Shown piece after piece: positions 1 to 8,496 of a DNA stretch of 64,000 nucleotides. Made by a program: the position numbers and the translations under genes. Within the stretch, counting starts at the first letter, position 1, and every line of letters starts with the position of its first letter. The notes beneath the pieces are model-generated. The model was not told the DNA's origin. It did no database searches and saw only the letters and a list, made by a program, of their open reading frames with translations. The DNA is from Pseudomonas sp. St316. Lineage in GTDB: Bacteria > Pseudomonadota > Gammaproteobacteria > Pseudomonadales > Pseudomonadaceae. The stretch is taken from assembly GCF_018325905.1 (NCBI RefSeq), contig NZ_AP021901.1, forward strand, positions 3,038,001-3,102,000, read 5' to 3'.

Positions 1-759
1 AGGGCACATCACGCCGCGGGCGCAGGCGGCGAAGAAACGGATGTGTTCGTTCAGCACCTGGTCGAACACCATCGGGTCGATGTCCTTGAAGTGCAGGTAG
101 TCCAGGCGGTGGGCGTAGGTGCGCAGCGACGCGACGGGGTCCATGCCCGCGTAATAGAGATGCCCGGTGTCCAGGCACAGCCCGGCGACGTCGTCGGGAA
201 TGTCGTCTACCAGGCGCGCCAACTCGTCGGCGAACTCGATGTGGCCACCGGCGTGGGGATGGATGACGGCGCGGATGCCGTATTGATGCCAGGCGATGTC
301 AGCGATGGCGCAGATGTGCGCCATCATCGTGTTCCAGCGCGCATCGTCCAGGCGCGGGGCGCGGTCCGAGTGACCGGCTGCGTAATCGCGCGTCTCGTGG
401 CCCCAGTCGATGATCACCAGGTAGGGACCGGCAAAGCGTTGGCCGACCTGTCTTTCCATGGCGGGCAACTGCTTGAGCAGTGCGCAGATGTCGTGGGCCT
501 GGCGCAGCAGTTCAGGCAGGTTGGCGGGGTTGACCAGGTCGTCGAAAATCGTCCCCGCAACCACGTGCAGGCCGTGTTCGGACAAGGCCGAGCCTACGCC
601 TTCGGCGTCCAGTGGCAAGTAACCATAGGGCCCCAGTTCAATGCCGCGATAACCCGCCTCGGCGGCCTCGCCAAGCACTCGGCGCCACGGTGGCAGGAAC
701 GGATTCTTGACGTCGTCGACGCCCCAACAGCAGGGCGCTGTGCAGATATGGATCGCCAT
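1..759 (-). CDS. Sugar phosphate isomerase/epimerase family protein (partial, IolE-like)
   Basis: The reading frame runs leftward from ATG at 759 and leaves the window without a stop, giving 253 codons; the C-terminus is missing. GGAG at 767-770 fixes the start. The protein begins MAIHICTAPCCWGVDD, then has GYRGIELGPYGYLP and, near residues 210-217, GLCLDTGHLYY, followed by LDYLHFKDI. These are the usual strand motifs of the xylose-isomerase-like TIM barrel (AP endonuclease 2 superfamily), as in inosose dehydratase IolE and related epimerases. The family acts on sugars or cyclitols in the cytoplasm with a divalent metal held by Glu/Asp/His residues. It is divergent from the LacI regulator, which probably controls it. 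The exact substrate cannot be told. Confidence 0.85.
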   Translation of the reverse strand, partial: MAIHICTAPCCWGVDDVKNPFLPPWRRVLGEAAEAGYRGIELGPYGYLPLDAEGVGSALSEHGLHVVAGTIFDDLVNPANLPELLRQAHDICALLKQLPAMERQVGQRFAGPYLVIIDWGHETRDYAAGHSDRAPRLDDARWNTMMAHICAIADIAWHQYGIRAVIHPHAGGHIEFADELARLVDDIPDDVAGLCLDTGHLYYAGMDPVASLRTYAHRLDYLHFKDIDPMVFDQVLNEHIRFFAACARGVMCP

Positions 760-886
760 GGAGGTACTCCGCCGTGTTTATTGTTATGGGCTGGGCCTGA
801 TGCTATTGCGTTGCCGGGAAGGGGGCCATGGGGTGTTGGCTTAATCTGTCAAAACCCCTCATGATGCCCCTAAGAGGTGTCAAGAC

Positions 887-1942
887 ATGTCAGAAAAGCC
901 ACGCCGAATGCTTCGCCCCACCATGGCCGATGTCGCCCGGGAAGCCGGCGTCAGCCTGTCTACCGTCGACCGGGTGCTGAACCTGCGCGCTGATGTGCGC
1001 GCCGACACCGCCCAGCGCATTGCCGCGGCGGCCGCGCGGTTGGGGTTCCATGCCAAGGGCGTTATCGAGCAGCGGGTGCTCAACGACCGCCCGACCTTGC
1101 GGCTTGGCTTCCTGTTGCAGAAAAGCGGCGTGCCTTTTTACCAAGGACTTGCCCACGCGTTGTCGGATGCTGCCGCGACCTGCACGCGAGCACGGATTCG
1201 CGTGGTCATCGGCTACTTGGACGACCTCGACCCGGTCATCGTGGCGCAACGCATCCTGGCCCTGCGCGATCAAGTGGACGGGCTGGGTGTGGTGGCGGTG
1301 GATCATCCCCGGGTCCGAGAGGCGGTTGCGCAATTGCGCGAGACAGGTGTTTCGGTGGTGGCGCTGTTGTCGGAGTTGTCCAGCGCCAGCGGCACGGGGT
1401 ATGTCGGGTTGGACAATCGACTCACGGGCCGCACGGCAGGCTGGTTCATCAGCCGTCTGGCGAGGCAACCCGGGGCGGTGGCGGTGATGCTCAGCAGCCA
1501 GCGTTTCCAGTGCCAGGAATTGTGTGAGCTGAGCTTTCGCAGTTATCTGGCCGAGCACTCCAGCGAATGGGAGCTGCTCGCATCGCGCCTGACGCTGGAG
1601 GACGATGAGTTCGCGTATGGCAACACGTTGGACTTGCTCAGCGCAGAGCCTGACCTGGTGGGGCTTTACGTGGCCGGTGGTGGCATCGCCGGCGTGTTGC
1701 GGGCCTTGCGCAGCCTCCAGGACCAGCAGATTCGCTTGCCCGTGGTGGTGTGCCACGACTTGACGCCGTTGACACGCGAGGCGTTGAAGACGGGGCTGGT
1801 CCAGGCGGTGCTGTCCCATCCCGTCGTGACCATGGCCGAACAGGCAGTCCAAGCCCTGCTCGAAGCGGCCACTGCTACGCTGCCTGGCCCGGCGCCGAGG
1901 CGGGTGGTGCCGCTTCAGATTGATGTATCAGAAAGCGTATAG
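887..1942 (+). CDS. LacI family transcriptional regulator
   Basis: 351 residues. An N-terminal LacI helix-turn-helix is clear at about residues 12-60 (TMADVAREAGVSLSTVDRVLN, with the hinge region after RLGFHAKG). The rest is a periplasmic-binding-protein-like effector domain, with LRLGFLLQKSGVPFYQGLAHAL opening it and LYVAGGGIAGVLRAL in the second lobe. It faces the isomerase-like gene across 127 bp, so it most likely represses or activates that sugar/cyclitol locus in response to a sugar ligand. The TVDRVLN variant (Asp where many LacI members have Ser) occurs in inositol- and sugar-responsive relatives. The ligand is not determined by the sequence. Confidence 0.9.
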   Translation: MSEKPRRMLRPTMADVAREAGVSLSTVDRVLNLRADVRADTAQRIAAAAARLGFHAKGVIEQRVLNDRPTLRLGFLLQKSGVPFYQGLAHALSDAAATCTRARIRVVIGYLDDLDPVIVAQRILALRDQVDGLGVVAVDHPRVREAVAQLRETGVSVVALLSELSSASGTGYVGLDNRLTGRTAGWFISRLARQPGAVAVMLSSQRFQCQELCELSFRSYLAEHSSEWELLASRLTLEDDEFAYGNTLDLLSAEPDLVGLYVAGGGIAGVLRALRSLQDQQIRLPVVVCHDLTPLTREALKTGLVQAVLSHPVVTMAEQAVQALLEAATATLPGPAPRRVVPLQIDVSESV

Positions 1943-2016
1943 CGAAACATTCGAGCCGGTTTATTCATCCTGCGAACTGAGCATCGTGACCACTAAGCGA
2001 TGACTTCTCGAAAAGC

Positions 2017-2040
2017 TGTACAAATCTAAATTCTTGTACA
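2017..2040. promoter_or_regulatory. Paired TGTACA-N12-TGTACA operator, left operon
   Basis: Two perfect TGTACA hexamers at 2017-2022 and 2035-2040 are separated by exactly 12 bases, 37 bp before the first gene of the + operon. An identical arrangement precedes the convergent operon at 8497-8520. From memory, the P. putida light regulon controlled by PplR/LitR-type MerR regulators has the consensus T(G/A)TACA-N12-TGTA(C/T)A. The match is seen in the sequence; the regulator is inferred and is not encoded in this window. Confidence 0.75.
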
Positions 2041-2077
2041 ACTATAAGGGCTCCCTTGATAAACGGGTAACGCCTTC

Positions 2078-2644
2078 ATGGCCCGGTCGTTCGCGCTCAG
2101 GAAAAGCCTGGTCGCCATAGCGTTTTGCATGTTTTCGCTTTATGGCACCCAAGCCTTGTCGGACTGGCGCGACGTATTGCCAGGCGCGCGCCTGGTGGGG
2201 CAAGCCGATTTCGACTGGTATGGGTTCGACCTCTATCAGGCCAGGCTCTGGAGTGCGGCCGCCGCGCCAAGCCTGGAAACGGCGTTTGCCCTGGAACTCA
2301 ATTACCGACGCGCCATCGACAAAGAATCTTTGGTCGAAACGAGCCTGAAGGAAATGCAACGCCTCAACGGCGCGCCCCTGGACGCCGGGCGCCGCGACGA
2401 ATGGGCCGCTCAAATGCGCCGTGCCTTTATTGATGTGAAACCTGGAAGCCGTATCACTGGCCTGTACCTGCCGGGGCAGGGCTGTCGTTTCTATGTGGGC
2501 GAAACACTGTCTCTTGCGGTTACAGACCCGCGATTCGCCCGGGCTTTTTTTGCCATCTGGCTCGATCCTCGAACTCGAGAGCCAAACCTTAGAAATCAAT
2601 TGCTTGGAACAAAAATATCAAGTGAAGGGAGAGGAAATCAGTGA
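2078..2644 (+). CDS. Chalcone isomerase-like exported protein
   Basis: 188 residues. It starts MARSFALRKSLVAIAFCMFSLYGTQALSDW, a probable signal peptide with cleavage near ALS. The body (PGARLVGQADFDWYGFDLYQARLW, ALELNYRRAIDKESLVETSLKEM, LPGQGCRFYVGE) is typical of the bacterial chalcone-isomerase-like fold (chalcone_3), found in proteins that bind fatty acids rather than flavonoids. A periplasmic lipid-binding role is an inference from the family. First gene of a tight three-gene operon preceded by the TGTACA pair. The next gene starts inside its last codons (GTGA overlap at 2641). Confidence 0.75.
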   Translation: MARSFALRKSLVAIAFCMFSLYGTQALSDWRDVLPGARLVGQADFDWYGFDLYQARLWSAAAAPSLETAFALELNYRRAIDKESLVETSLKEMQRLNGAPLDAGRRDEWAAQMRRAFIDVKPGSRITGLYLPGQGCRFYVGETLSLAVTDPRFARAFFAIWLDPRTREPNLRNQLLGTKISSEGRGNQ

Positions 2645-3180
2645 GACATTTTTTGATGGCGTCGCTGCTGGTGCTAGGCCTGACCAGTTGCGGGAATGTA
2701 AATGTCGAACGTTATGCCGACCAGCAACCCCGGCTGGATCTGGAGCGCTTCTTCAGCCAGCCCGTCAAGGCCTGGGGAATTTATCAGAAGCGCTCGGGCG
2801 AAGTGATCAAGCGCTTTGAGGTGGACATCTCCAGCCGACATGAGGGAGGGGACCTGATTCTCGATGAGCGCTTTCTCTACAGCGACGGCAGCCGCCAGCG
2901 AAGGGTCTGGACGCTGACCCCCGAGCGGCCCGGCCTGTGGCGTGGTCGCGCTGACGATGTGATCGGCCTGGCCCGAGGCGAAGTGGCCGGCAATGCGCTG
3001 CGCTGGCGTTATCGGTTGAAACTGCCGGTCGATGGCTCGACCTACGAGGTGGACTTCGATGACTGGATGTACCTGATGGACGAGGACACGCTGATCAACC
3101 GCTCCAGCATGAGCAAGCTGGGTGTCGAATTGGGCCAGGTGACTCTGTTTTTCCGTCGTCAGGCGGTGAGTTCGCCATGA
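2641..3180 (+). CDS. DUF3833 family lipoprotein
   Basis: 179 residues with a GTG start that overlaps the upstream stop; GGGAGAGG a few bases before acts as ribosome binding site. The N-terminus MRHFLMASLLVLGLTSCGNV contains a lipobox (LTSC), so it is probably a lipoprotein with Cys17 as the lipidated residue. The remainder (RLDLERFFSQPVKAWGIYQKRSGEVIKRFEVDI, DDWMYLMDEDTLINRSSMSKLGVELGQVTLFF) matches DUF3833 as I know it. The family has no proven function but recurs beside CFA synthase, DUF2878 and DUF1365 genes in Proteobacteria, as here. It is translationally coupled on both sides. Confidence 0.82.
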   Translation: MRHFLMASLLVLGLTSCGNVNVERYADQQPRLDLERFFSQPVKAWGIYQKRSGEVIKRFEVDISSRHEGGDLILDERFLYSDGSRQRRVWTLTPERPGLWRGRADDVIGLARGEVAGNALRWRYRLKLPVDGSTYEVDFDDWMYLMDEDTLINRSSMSKLGVELGQVTLFFRRQAVSSP

Positions 3181-3482
3181 ATTTGCAGGCGCTGACCGAG
3201 TTGGCCGTCGAGGGGCGGATCCATGAACTGGAGTTGCTGTCGCTGGAGGGTGGCATCTACATATTGCGCGCCCGACTGGACGGTGGCCTGCGTACGTTGC
3301 TCGATGAGTCTGGAAAGACATTGCATATACGTTCCACCACCCATTTGCGTGAGCTGATGCGTTTCGTCCCGCGGCTGCCCTGCACGCTGGTGCAACAGGT
3401 TGTCCATGATGAGATGTGCGGCCAGCGTGAGGGGCCGATCGAGCCGCTGCGCATGCCGCTTTTCCTTGACGAGCCCTGGTAG
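3177..3482 (+). CDS. DUF6482 family protein
   Basis: 101 residues, starting in an ATGA overlap with the DUF3833 stop. The sequence (IHELELLSLEGGIYILRARLDGG, HLRELMRFVPRLPCTLVQQVVHDEMCGQ) is a small soluble protein without signal peptide or membrane segment. I recognise it as the DUF6482 type common in pseudomonads; no function is known. Its place as the last gene of the TGTACA-controlled operon suggests it works with the same lipid or stress response. Four tandem copies of the pentamer AGTTC follow at 3501-3520 between the two convergent operons; no terminator hairpin is evident. Confidence 0.7.
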   Translation: MNLQALTELAVEGRIHELELLSLEGGIYILRARLDGGLRTLLDESGKTLHIRSTTHLRELMRFVPRLPCTLVQQVVHDEMCGQREGPIEPLRMPLFLDEPW

Positions 3483-3513
3483 CGATGGCGTTCCGGGGCC
3501 AGTTCAGTTCAGT

Positions 3514-4002
3514 TCAGTTCGGCTCGGCCAGACGCAGCGCCAGGGGTAGCCATAACGCCCATAGCGGGGCCAGTAACAGGGCGGTGCCAATGACCCCCAG
3601 TGGCAATGTGACGCCCGCCAGTGGCGCCCCCACGCAATAAGCCAGCGGGCCACCGACCAAACCCAGCAGTACCCCGCGCCATACCGGCCGCCTGGCCCAG
3701 GCCAGGCTATGACGCAAGCCCGTGGCAAACACCAGCCAGAGCAGCGCCAGCCAGAGCGGCAGCGGGGTTTGCTTGAATATGAACAAGCCCTGGGTGCCCA
3801 GGCTCCAGTCCAGCAACATGCCACAAAGCCCGACACGCATCACCGCAAATAGCTCTGCCCGGGGAGCAGGACACCGCCACAGGTGGACCAGCAATCCGAT
3901 GACCACCAGCGACAGCCACCACGGATCCTGCGCCCCGAGCACACAGCCCCACCAACCCAGTTGCAACCAGAGGGCATTGACGATCAGACCGGTGCGGCTC
4001 AT
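3514..4002 (-). CDS. DUF2878 family membrane protein
   Basis: 162 residues starting MSRTGLIVNALWLQ. I chose the ATG at 4002 because it overlaps the stop of the CFA synthase gene by one base (TGATG); a longer frame upstream lies inside that gene. The protein is almost entirely hydrophobic, with about five membrane segments (WLQLGWWGCVLG, WLSLVVIGLLVHLW, VGLCGMLLDWSLG, WLALLWLVFATGL and the C-terminal half). DUF2878 proteins are inner-membrane proteins of unknown function that co-occur with CFA-like methyltransferases. Last gene of the six-gene minus-strand operon. Confidence 0.8.
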   Translation of the reverse strand: MSRTGLIVNALWLQLGWWGCVLGAQDPWWLSLVVIGLLVHLWRCPAPRAELFAVMRVGLCGMLLDWSLGTQGLFIFKQTPLPLWLALLWLVFATGLRHSLAWARRPVWRGVLLGLVGGPLAYCVGAPLAGVTLPLGVIGTALLLAPLWALWLPLALRLAEPN

Positions 4003-5270
4003 CACGTACCCTGGTATTCCAGCAGAGCGGGGCGACGGGCGCCGGGCGCGGCGAAGAGCAGTTGGGCCACGCCGATGGCGCGCTCGATGAATCCACCTTC
4101 GCAGTAACACAAGTAGAACTCCCACAGGCGCTGGAAGGTTTCGTCATAACCCAACTGCGCCAATGCCTGGTGCGATTGGCGAAAGTTGTCGTGCCAATGC
4201 CGCAGTGTGCGGGCGTAGTGCGCACCGAAATCCTCGAGATGCAGGAGGTTGAGCGGCGTCTGGGTGCTGGCGGTCTTGAGCAGGATCGCCAGTGACGGTA
4301 ACGCGCCACCGGGAAAAATATGGCGCTGGATAAAGTCCACCGAGCGTCGGGCCTGCTCGTAACGCTGGTCGCGGATGGTGATCGATTGCAGCAGCATCAG
4401 CCCGTCATCCTTGAGCAGCGCGGCGCAGCGCCGGAAGTACTCGGGCAAATAGCGATGCCCGACGGCTTCGATCATTTCGATGGAGACCAACTTGTCGTAG
4501 CGCCCTTGCAAGTCACGGTAGTCCTTGCGCAACACGTGAACCTGCTGTTGCAGGCCCAGTTCTTCGACACGTCGACAGGTGTGGGTGTATTGCTCCAGGG
4601 ACAGCGTGGTCGTGGTCACCTTGCAGCCATACTGGCTGGCAGCGTAGATGGCGAGGCTGCCCCAGCCCGTGCCGATTTCCAGCAAATGGTCGCTGGGGCG
4701 CAGGTCGAGTTTGCGGCAGATATGGGCGAGCTTGTTGAGCTGGGCCTCTTCCAGGCTCTGTTCAGGGCTTTGGAACAGCGCGGCTGAATACATCATGGTG
4801 GGGTCGAGCAGGCGCTCGAACAGCGCATTGCCCAAGTCGTAGTGGGCAATGATATTGCGCCGCGAGCCGCGCCGACTGTTGCGGTTGAGCCAGTGCAGCC
4901 CGCGCAGCAGCGGGCGGCCGATGCGTGCCAGGCCGCTGTCCATGGCATCGAGCACCTCCAGGTTGGCAACGAACAGGCGCGTAACCGCCGTCAGGTCCCC
5001 GCTGCGCCAATAGCCATGGACGTAAGCCTCGCCAGCGCCGATGGAACCGTTGCAGGCAACCATGCTCCAGACCGCGTCGTCGAGGATCTCGACCTCGGCC
5101 ATCAAGGGGCTGGCCAGGTCACCGAAGCTCGATGGCTCGCCATTGAGTAGCAGCCGCAGGTGGCCGTGACGCAGGCGGCGTAACTGACCCAGCACGGCTT
5201 GCTTGAAAAAGCCTCCGTTAAAGAGGTCGCCACTACCAGTCTTGGTAGCGCTCAGGGTCGGTTCGGACAT
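4002..5270 (-). CDS. Cyclopropane-fatty-acyl-phospholipid synthase family methyltransferase
   Basis: 422 residues. The SAM-binding motif LLEIGTGWGSLAIYAA lies near residue 196, the family signature SIEMIEAVGHRYLPEYF near 263, and the C-terminal LWEFYLCYCEGGF motif is present. Enzymes of this family transfer a methylene or methyl group from S-adenosylmethionine to a double bond of membrane phospholipid acyl chains. Members in gene sets like this one may instead make methylated or furan fatty acids, so the product is open. The start is supported by AAGGATCC upstream and overlaps DUF1365 by 38 bp. Most pseudomonads carry another, stand-alone cfa gene; this one belongs to the stress-type operon. 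Confidence 0.9.
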   Translation of the reverse strand: MSEPTLSATKTGSGDLFNGGFFKQAVLGQLRRLRHGHLRLLLNGEPSSFGDLASPLMAEVEILDDAVWSMVACNGSIGAGEAYVHGYWRSGDLTAVTRLFVANLEVLDAMDSGLARIGRPLLRGLHWLNRNSRRGSRRNIIAHYDLGNALFERLLDPTMMYSAALFQSPEQSLEEAQLNKLAHICRKLDLRPSDHLLEIGTGWGSLAIYAASQYGCKVTTTTLSLEQYTHTCRRVEELGLQQQVHVLRKDYRDLQGRYDKLVSIEMIEAVGHRYLPEYFRRCAALLKDDGLMLLQSITIRDQRYEQARRSVDFIQRHIFPGGALPSLAILLKTASTQTPLNLLHLEDFGAHYARTLRHWHDNFRQSHQALAQLGYDETFQRLWEFYLCYCEGGFIERAIGVAQLLFAAPGARRPALLEYQGT

Positions 5271-6057
5271 GATTGGGATCCTTGTGAGCGGTTTGACCCA
5301 GGCTCAGGCTGCCTTCGCTGGCCTGGTGGGTGTAAAGGGGCGTACGTTTGAAAAGCAGGCGCAGGGCCTGCCAGTAAATGGCGCTGACGGTGCGCAGGCT
5401 CATCCAGGGGAAGGCCAGGACATGTCGGCGCAGCGAGGAGGCGTCGAGGGGTTGGCGCTTGAGTGCCAGGTCGGCCTCGAACACCTTGTGGCCGTCGCGC
5501 CAGTTCTCCATGCGTATGCGGATGTGCGTGGCCTGGATCAGGAACCCCATGTGATAGTCCATATCCCGGGGCAGGAACGGCGATACATGAAACGCCTTGG
5601 CCACCCTGAAGGCACAGGGCTCGCCAGGAGGCACTGGCAATACATAGTGATAGCGCTCGCGCCATGGGGTGTTGCGCACTTCGCAGAGGATCGCCGCCAG
5701 CCGCCCGTTGGCTTCATGGCAGAAATAGAAGCTCACCGGGTTGAACGACAGGCCCCAACTGCGCGGTTGGGTCAGCAGGTGAATCGCCCCTTGGGGAGCG
5801 GCGCCCAGGGCTTCGTCGAGGATCTGGCGCACGGCATCGACCAAGGGAACCCCACGGCGGGTGCGCGATGGCAGGTAGTCGCGCTCGCGCCAGCACAGGG
5901 GCGCCCAGGACCAGGGGCGCAACAGACGCGACAACCCCAGCATGTGTTCCTGTTCGGCGAGGTCCACGTAAAGCATGCCGATCGGATAGCGGAAGGCGTG
6001 GATTCGCGGCGTATGGCGCCGATGATCAATCCAGCCGCGACACACACTGCTGTTCAA
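5233..6057 (-). CDS. DUF1365 family protein
   Basis: 274 residues. Typical DUF1365 stretches are PRIHAFRYPIGMLYVDLAEQEHM near the start, LLTQPRSWGLSFNPVSFYFCHEANG near residue 100, and EVRNTPWRERYHYVLP. The family has no proven reaction. It is nearly always found beside an FAD oxidoreductase and a CFA-type methyltransferase, as here, and probably takes part in the same acyl-chain modification. The start overlaps the stop of the FAD gene (ATGA at 6054-6057) and its 3' end overlaps the CFA gene, so the three are translationally coupled. Confidence 0.9.
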   Translation of the reverse strand: MNSSVCRGWIDHRRHTPRIHAFRYPIGMLYVDLAEQEHMLGLSRLLRPWSWAPLCWRERDYLPSRTRRGVPLVDAVRQILDEALGAAPQGAIHLLTQPRSWGLSFNPVSFYFCHEANGRLAAILCEVRNTPWRERYHYVLPVPPGEPCAFRVAKAFHVSPFLPRDMDYHMGFLIQATHIRIRMENWRDGHKVFEADLALKRQPLDASSLRRHVLAFPWMSLRTVSAIYWQALRLLFKRTPLYTHQASEGSLSLGQTAHKDPNHVRTDPERYQDW

Positions 6058-7301
6058 AGCTGCTCTCCGAAATGCTTCGCCACGTGGAGCGCACTGACCA
6101 CGCCATCCTCATGAAAGCCGTTGGCCCAATAGGCGCCGCAGAAATAGCTGTGCTGATGCCCTTGCAGATCACCTTGGCGGGCCTGGGCGGCAATGGCGGC
6201 GAGGCTGTACTGAGGGTGCGCATAATTGAAGCGCGCAAGGACCTTGGCCGGGTCGACCACATCGCCCAGGTTGAGGCTTACGCAGAAGGTCACCGGGGCG
6301 TCCAGGCTCTGGAGCAGGTTCATGTTGTAGGTCACTGCGGCAGGTGCTTGCGCAGGGCCGCCGAGGCGGTAGTTCCAGCTAGCCCAGGCCTGGGGTCGCT
6401 GGGGCAGCAGGCGGGTGTCGGTGTGTAGCAGCACTTCATTGTTGGCGTAGGCCAGGGCGCCGAGTACTTCACGCTCCGCCATGCTTGGCACCTCGAGCAG
6501 GGCGAGGGCCTGGTCGCTGTGACAGGCGAACACCACTTTATCGAAATGCTCGGTGCCAGCGCTGCTGGTCACGCTTACGCCAGTGGCGTCGCGGCTCACA
6601 CGCTGCACTGCGCAGTTGAGCCGGATGTGTTCGCGAAAGGATGCACACAAGGGCTCGATATAGCCACGTGAGCCGCCCGCGATCACTCGCCATTGGGGGC
6701 GTTGATTGACCGACATGAGGCCGTGGTTGTGGCAGAAGCGCACAAAGAACTCGAGCGGAAAATCCAGCATCCCGGCTGGGGACATCGACCAGATGGCTGC
6801 GCCCATGGGGACGATGTAGTGATCGATGAAGCGCTGGCTATACCCTTGGCTGTGCAGGTAGTCGCCGAGCCGGGCGCTGCGGTCGATGCGCTGCGCCTCC
6901 AGGTCGGCGGTGGCCTGCCGATTGAACCTGAGTATGTCCCACAGCATGCCCCAGAACCGCGGCGAAAATAGATTGCGGCGGCGGGCGAACAGGCTACGCA
7001 GGGTATGGCCCTTATACTCCTGGCCGCTGGCCGGATCATGCACAGAGAAGCTCATTTCAGTGGGGCGAGACGCGACGCCCAACTGGTCCAGCAGACGGAT
7101 GAAATTCGGGTAGGTCCAGTCGTTGTACACAATGAAGCCTGTATCTACGCCATAGCGCTGCCCCTGCCATTCGACATCCACGGTGTGGGTGTGGCCGCCG
7201 ATCCTGTCGTCGGCCTCGAACAGGGTGATCTGGTGTCTGCGGGCCAGCAAGTAAGCACATGTCAGCCCGGAAATGCCGCTGCCGATGATCGCGATGCGCA
7301 T
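6054..7301 (-). CDS. FAD-dependent oxidoreductase (amine oxidase/desaturase-like)
   Basis: 415 residues. The N-terminus MRIAIIGSGISGLTCAYLLA is a Rossmann dinucleotide-binding motif, followed by the acidic end of strand 2 (ITLFEADDRIGGHTHTV). VVFACHSDQALALL and the C-terminal GAYWANGFHEDGVVSALHVAKHF are typical of the NAD/FAD-binding proteins encoded next to CFA synthases. The family is related to phytoene desaturases and amine oxidases, so a role in oxidising a modified acyl chain is plausible. It lies three bases after the SDR stop, within the operon. No membrane segment is seen. Confidence 0.88.
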   Translation of the reverse strand: MRIAIIGSGISGLTCAYLLARRHQITLFEADDRIGGHTHTVDVEWQGQRYGVDTGFIVYNDWTYPNFIRLLDQLGVASRPTEMSFSVHDPASGQEYKGHTLRSLFARRRNLFSPRFWGMLWDILRFNRQATADLEAQRIDRSARLGDYLHSQGYSQRFIDHYIVPMGAAIWSMSPAGMLDFPLEFFVRFCHNHGLMSVNQRPQWRVIAGGSRGYIEPLCASFREHIRLNCAVQRVSRDATGVSVTSSAGTEHFDKVVFACHSDQALALLEVPSMAEREVLGALAYANNEVLLHTDTRLLPQRPQAWASWNYRLGGPAQAPAAVTYNMNLLQSLDAPVTFCVSLNLGDVVDPAKVLARFNYAHPQYSLAAIAAQARQGDLQGHQHSYFCGAYWANGFHEDGVVSALHVAKHFGEQL

Positions 7302-7304
7302 GCT

Positions 7305-8060
7305 TCAAGACTCCTTGGAAGGGCGTGCCAGGCGTTGACCCAGGGCCAGCCGCCAACGGGCGGGCAAATGCCCGAGCAGACGCAGGACCTGCGTGAACAA
7401 CCATGGAAACGTAATGTCCAGCGGCCGCGCCGGCAGGCGTCGCGCGATATGGCGGGCGGCTCGTTGCGCCGACCAGCGCATGGGCATGGGAAAGTCGTTG
7501 CGTTGGGTCAATGGCGTATCAACGAAGCCGGGACTGACCAGGGTGACATCGATACCCTCGGCGGCCAGGTCGATGCGCAAGGATTCGATCAGGTAGCGCA
7601 GCGCGGCTTTGGACGCACCGTAGGCGCCGGCGCGAGGCAGCGCCAGCCAGGTGACCGCGCTGCTCACTGCCACCAGATGTGGACGCTGGCCCCGGCGCAG
7701 CATGGGCAAGGCGGCCTCCAGGCAATGGCAAGTACCCAGCAGGTTGGTGTTGATAAGCCGTTCTACCAGGCGGGTGTCGAAGTGCCCCGGCTCCAGGTAT
7801 TCGCAGGTGCCGGCATTGAGAATCACCAGGTCGAGCGCCCCCCAGTGAAGGTCAATCTGCTGGCAGATCGTGGCGACTTGGTGCGGGTCGGTCAGGTCGC
7901 CGGGTAGCACTAACATCTGGTCTTGATAGCGCGCGGCCAACGTCTCCAGTGGTTGGGTCCGGCGCGCACTCACAGCCAGGTGATGCCCCTGTTCCAGAAG
8001 GACTGCTGCCAATGCCGCGCCAATACCACTGCTGGCGCCGGTCAGCCAGACACGACTCAT
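7305..8060 (-). CDS. SDR family NAD(P)-dependent oxidoreductase
   Basis: 251 residues. The cofactor motif TGASSGIG is at residues 8-15, NAG near residue 86 (VILNAGTCEY), and the catalytic YGASK (Tyr-x-x-x-Lys) near 150, preceded by the Ser in VAVSSAVTW. It is a classical short-chain dehydrogenase/reductase of unknown substrate. It overlaps the NTF2-like gene upstream by four bases and is followed directly by the FAD oxidoreductase, so it belongs to the lipid-modification operon. The C-terminal tail (TFPWLFTQVLRLLGHLPARWRLALGQRLA) is hydrophobic/basic and may associate with the membrane. Confidence 0.92.
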   Translation of the reverse strand: MSRVWLTGASSGIGAALAAVLLEQGHHLAVSARRTQPLETLAARYQDQMLVLPGDLTDPHQVATICQQIDLHWGALDLVILNAGTCEYLEPGHFDTRLVERLINTNLLGTCHCLEAALPMLRRGQRPHLVAVSSAVTWLALPRAGAYGASKAALRYLIESLRIDLAAEGIDVTLVSPGFVDTPLTQRNDFPMPMRWSAQRAARHIARRLPARPLDITFPWLFTQVLRLLGHLPARWRLALGQRLARPSKES

Positions 8061-8479
8061 GCCAACCTCCGCTTGAGCCAGCGAATCACCGATCCAAACA
8101 GCGGCAGATGTTCGTAGAGCAGGGCGCCAGCATCGAAAAAGTCGTGATGCAGGTAGATTCGATCATTCCAACGCAGATAGCTGCAGCCTTGCAGCGCGAT
8201 GGGTGCTCCTTGCGCCAGGCGAGGATGGCTGAAATGCAGGGTCCAGCGCAGATAGCCTTCCCCGGGACCGACTTCATCGAAGGCGTGGAAGTCATAGCGC
8301 AGGTTGCTGGCGTTGGCGTACAACTGGGCAAAGTAAGTGCGCAGGGCCGGCAAGCCTTCGATCCGGTGCAAAGGGTCTTGGAACTGTATGTCGGCGCTGT
8401 AGAGCTCATCGAGCTCAGCCAGGCGACTGGCGTCCAGCTCGGCGAAAGCGTGGGCGAAACGCTGGAGGTAGACGGACAT
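8057..8479 (-). CDS. Nuclear transport factor 2 / SnoaL-like protein
   Basis: 140 residues. I chose ATG at 8479 (MSVYLQRFAHAFAELDAS) because GGAG at 8487-8490 sits seven bases upstream; the frame extends further only through the operator region. The fold signature is the sequence LDELYSADIQFQDPLHRIEGLPALRTYF, typical of the SnoaL/NTF2-like cone. Members bind small hydrophobic ligands or act as isomerases; the role here is unknown. It is the first gene of the six-gene minus-strand operon, directly downstream of the TGTACA cluster, so it is the best marker for the promoter. Confidence 0.85.
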   Translation of the reverse strand: MSVYLQRFAHAFAELDASRLAELDELYSADIQFQDPLHRIEGLPALRTYFAQLYANASNLRYDFHAFDEVGPGEGYLRWTLHFSHPRLAQGAPIALQGCSYLRWNDRIYLHHDFFDAGALLYEHLPLFGSVIRWLKRRLA

Positions 8480-8496
8480 GCATAGGCTCCGATTGT

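Noticed and set aside
3501..3520. Four tandem AGTTC pentamers between the convergent operons
   Set aside because: Too short to be a known element and not able to form a terminator hairpin; probably simple slippage.
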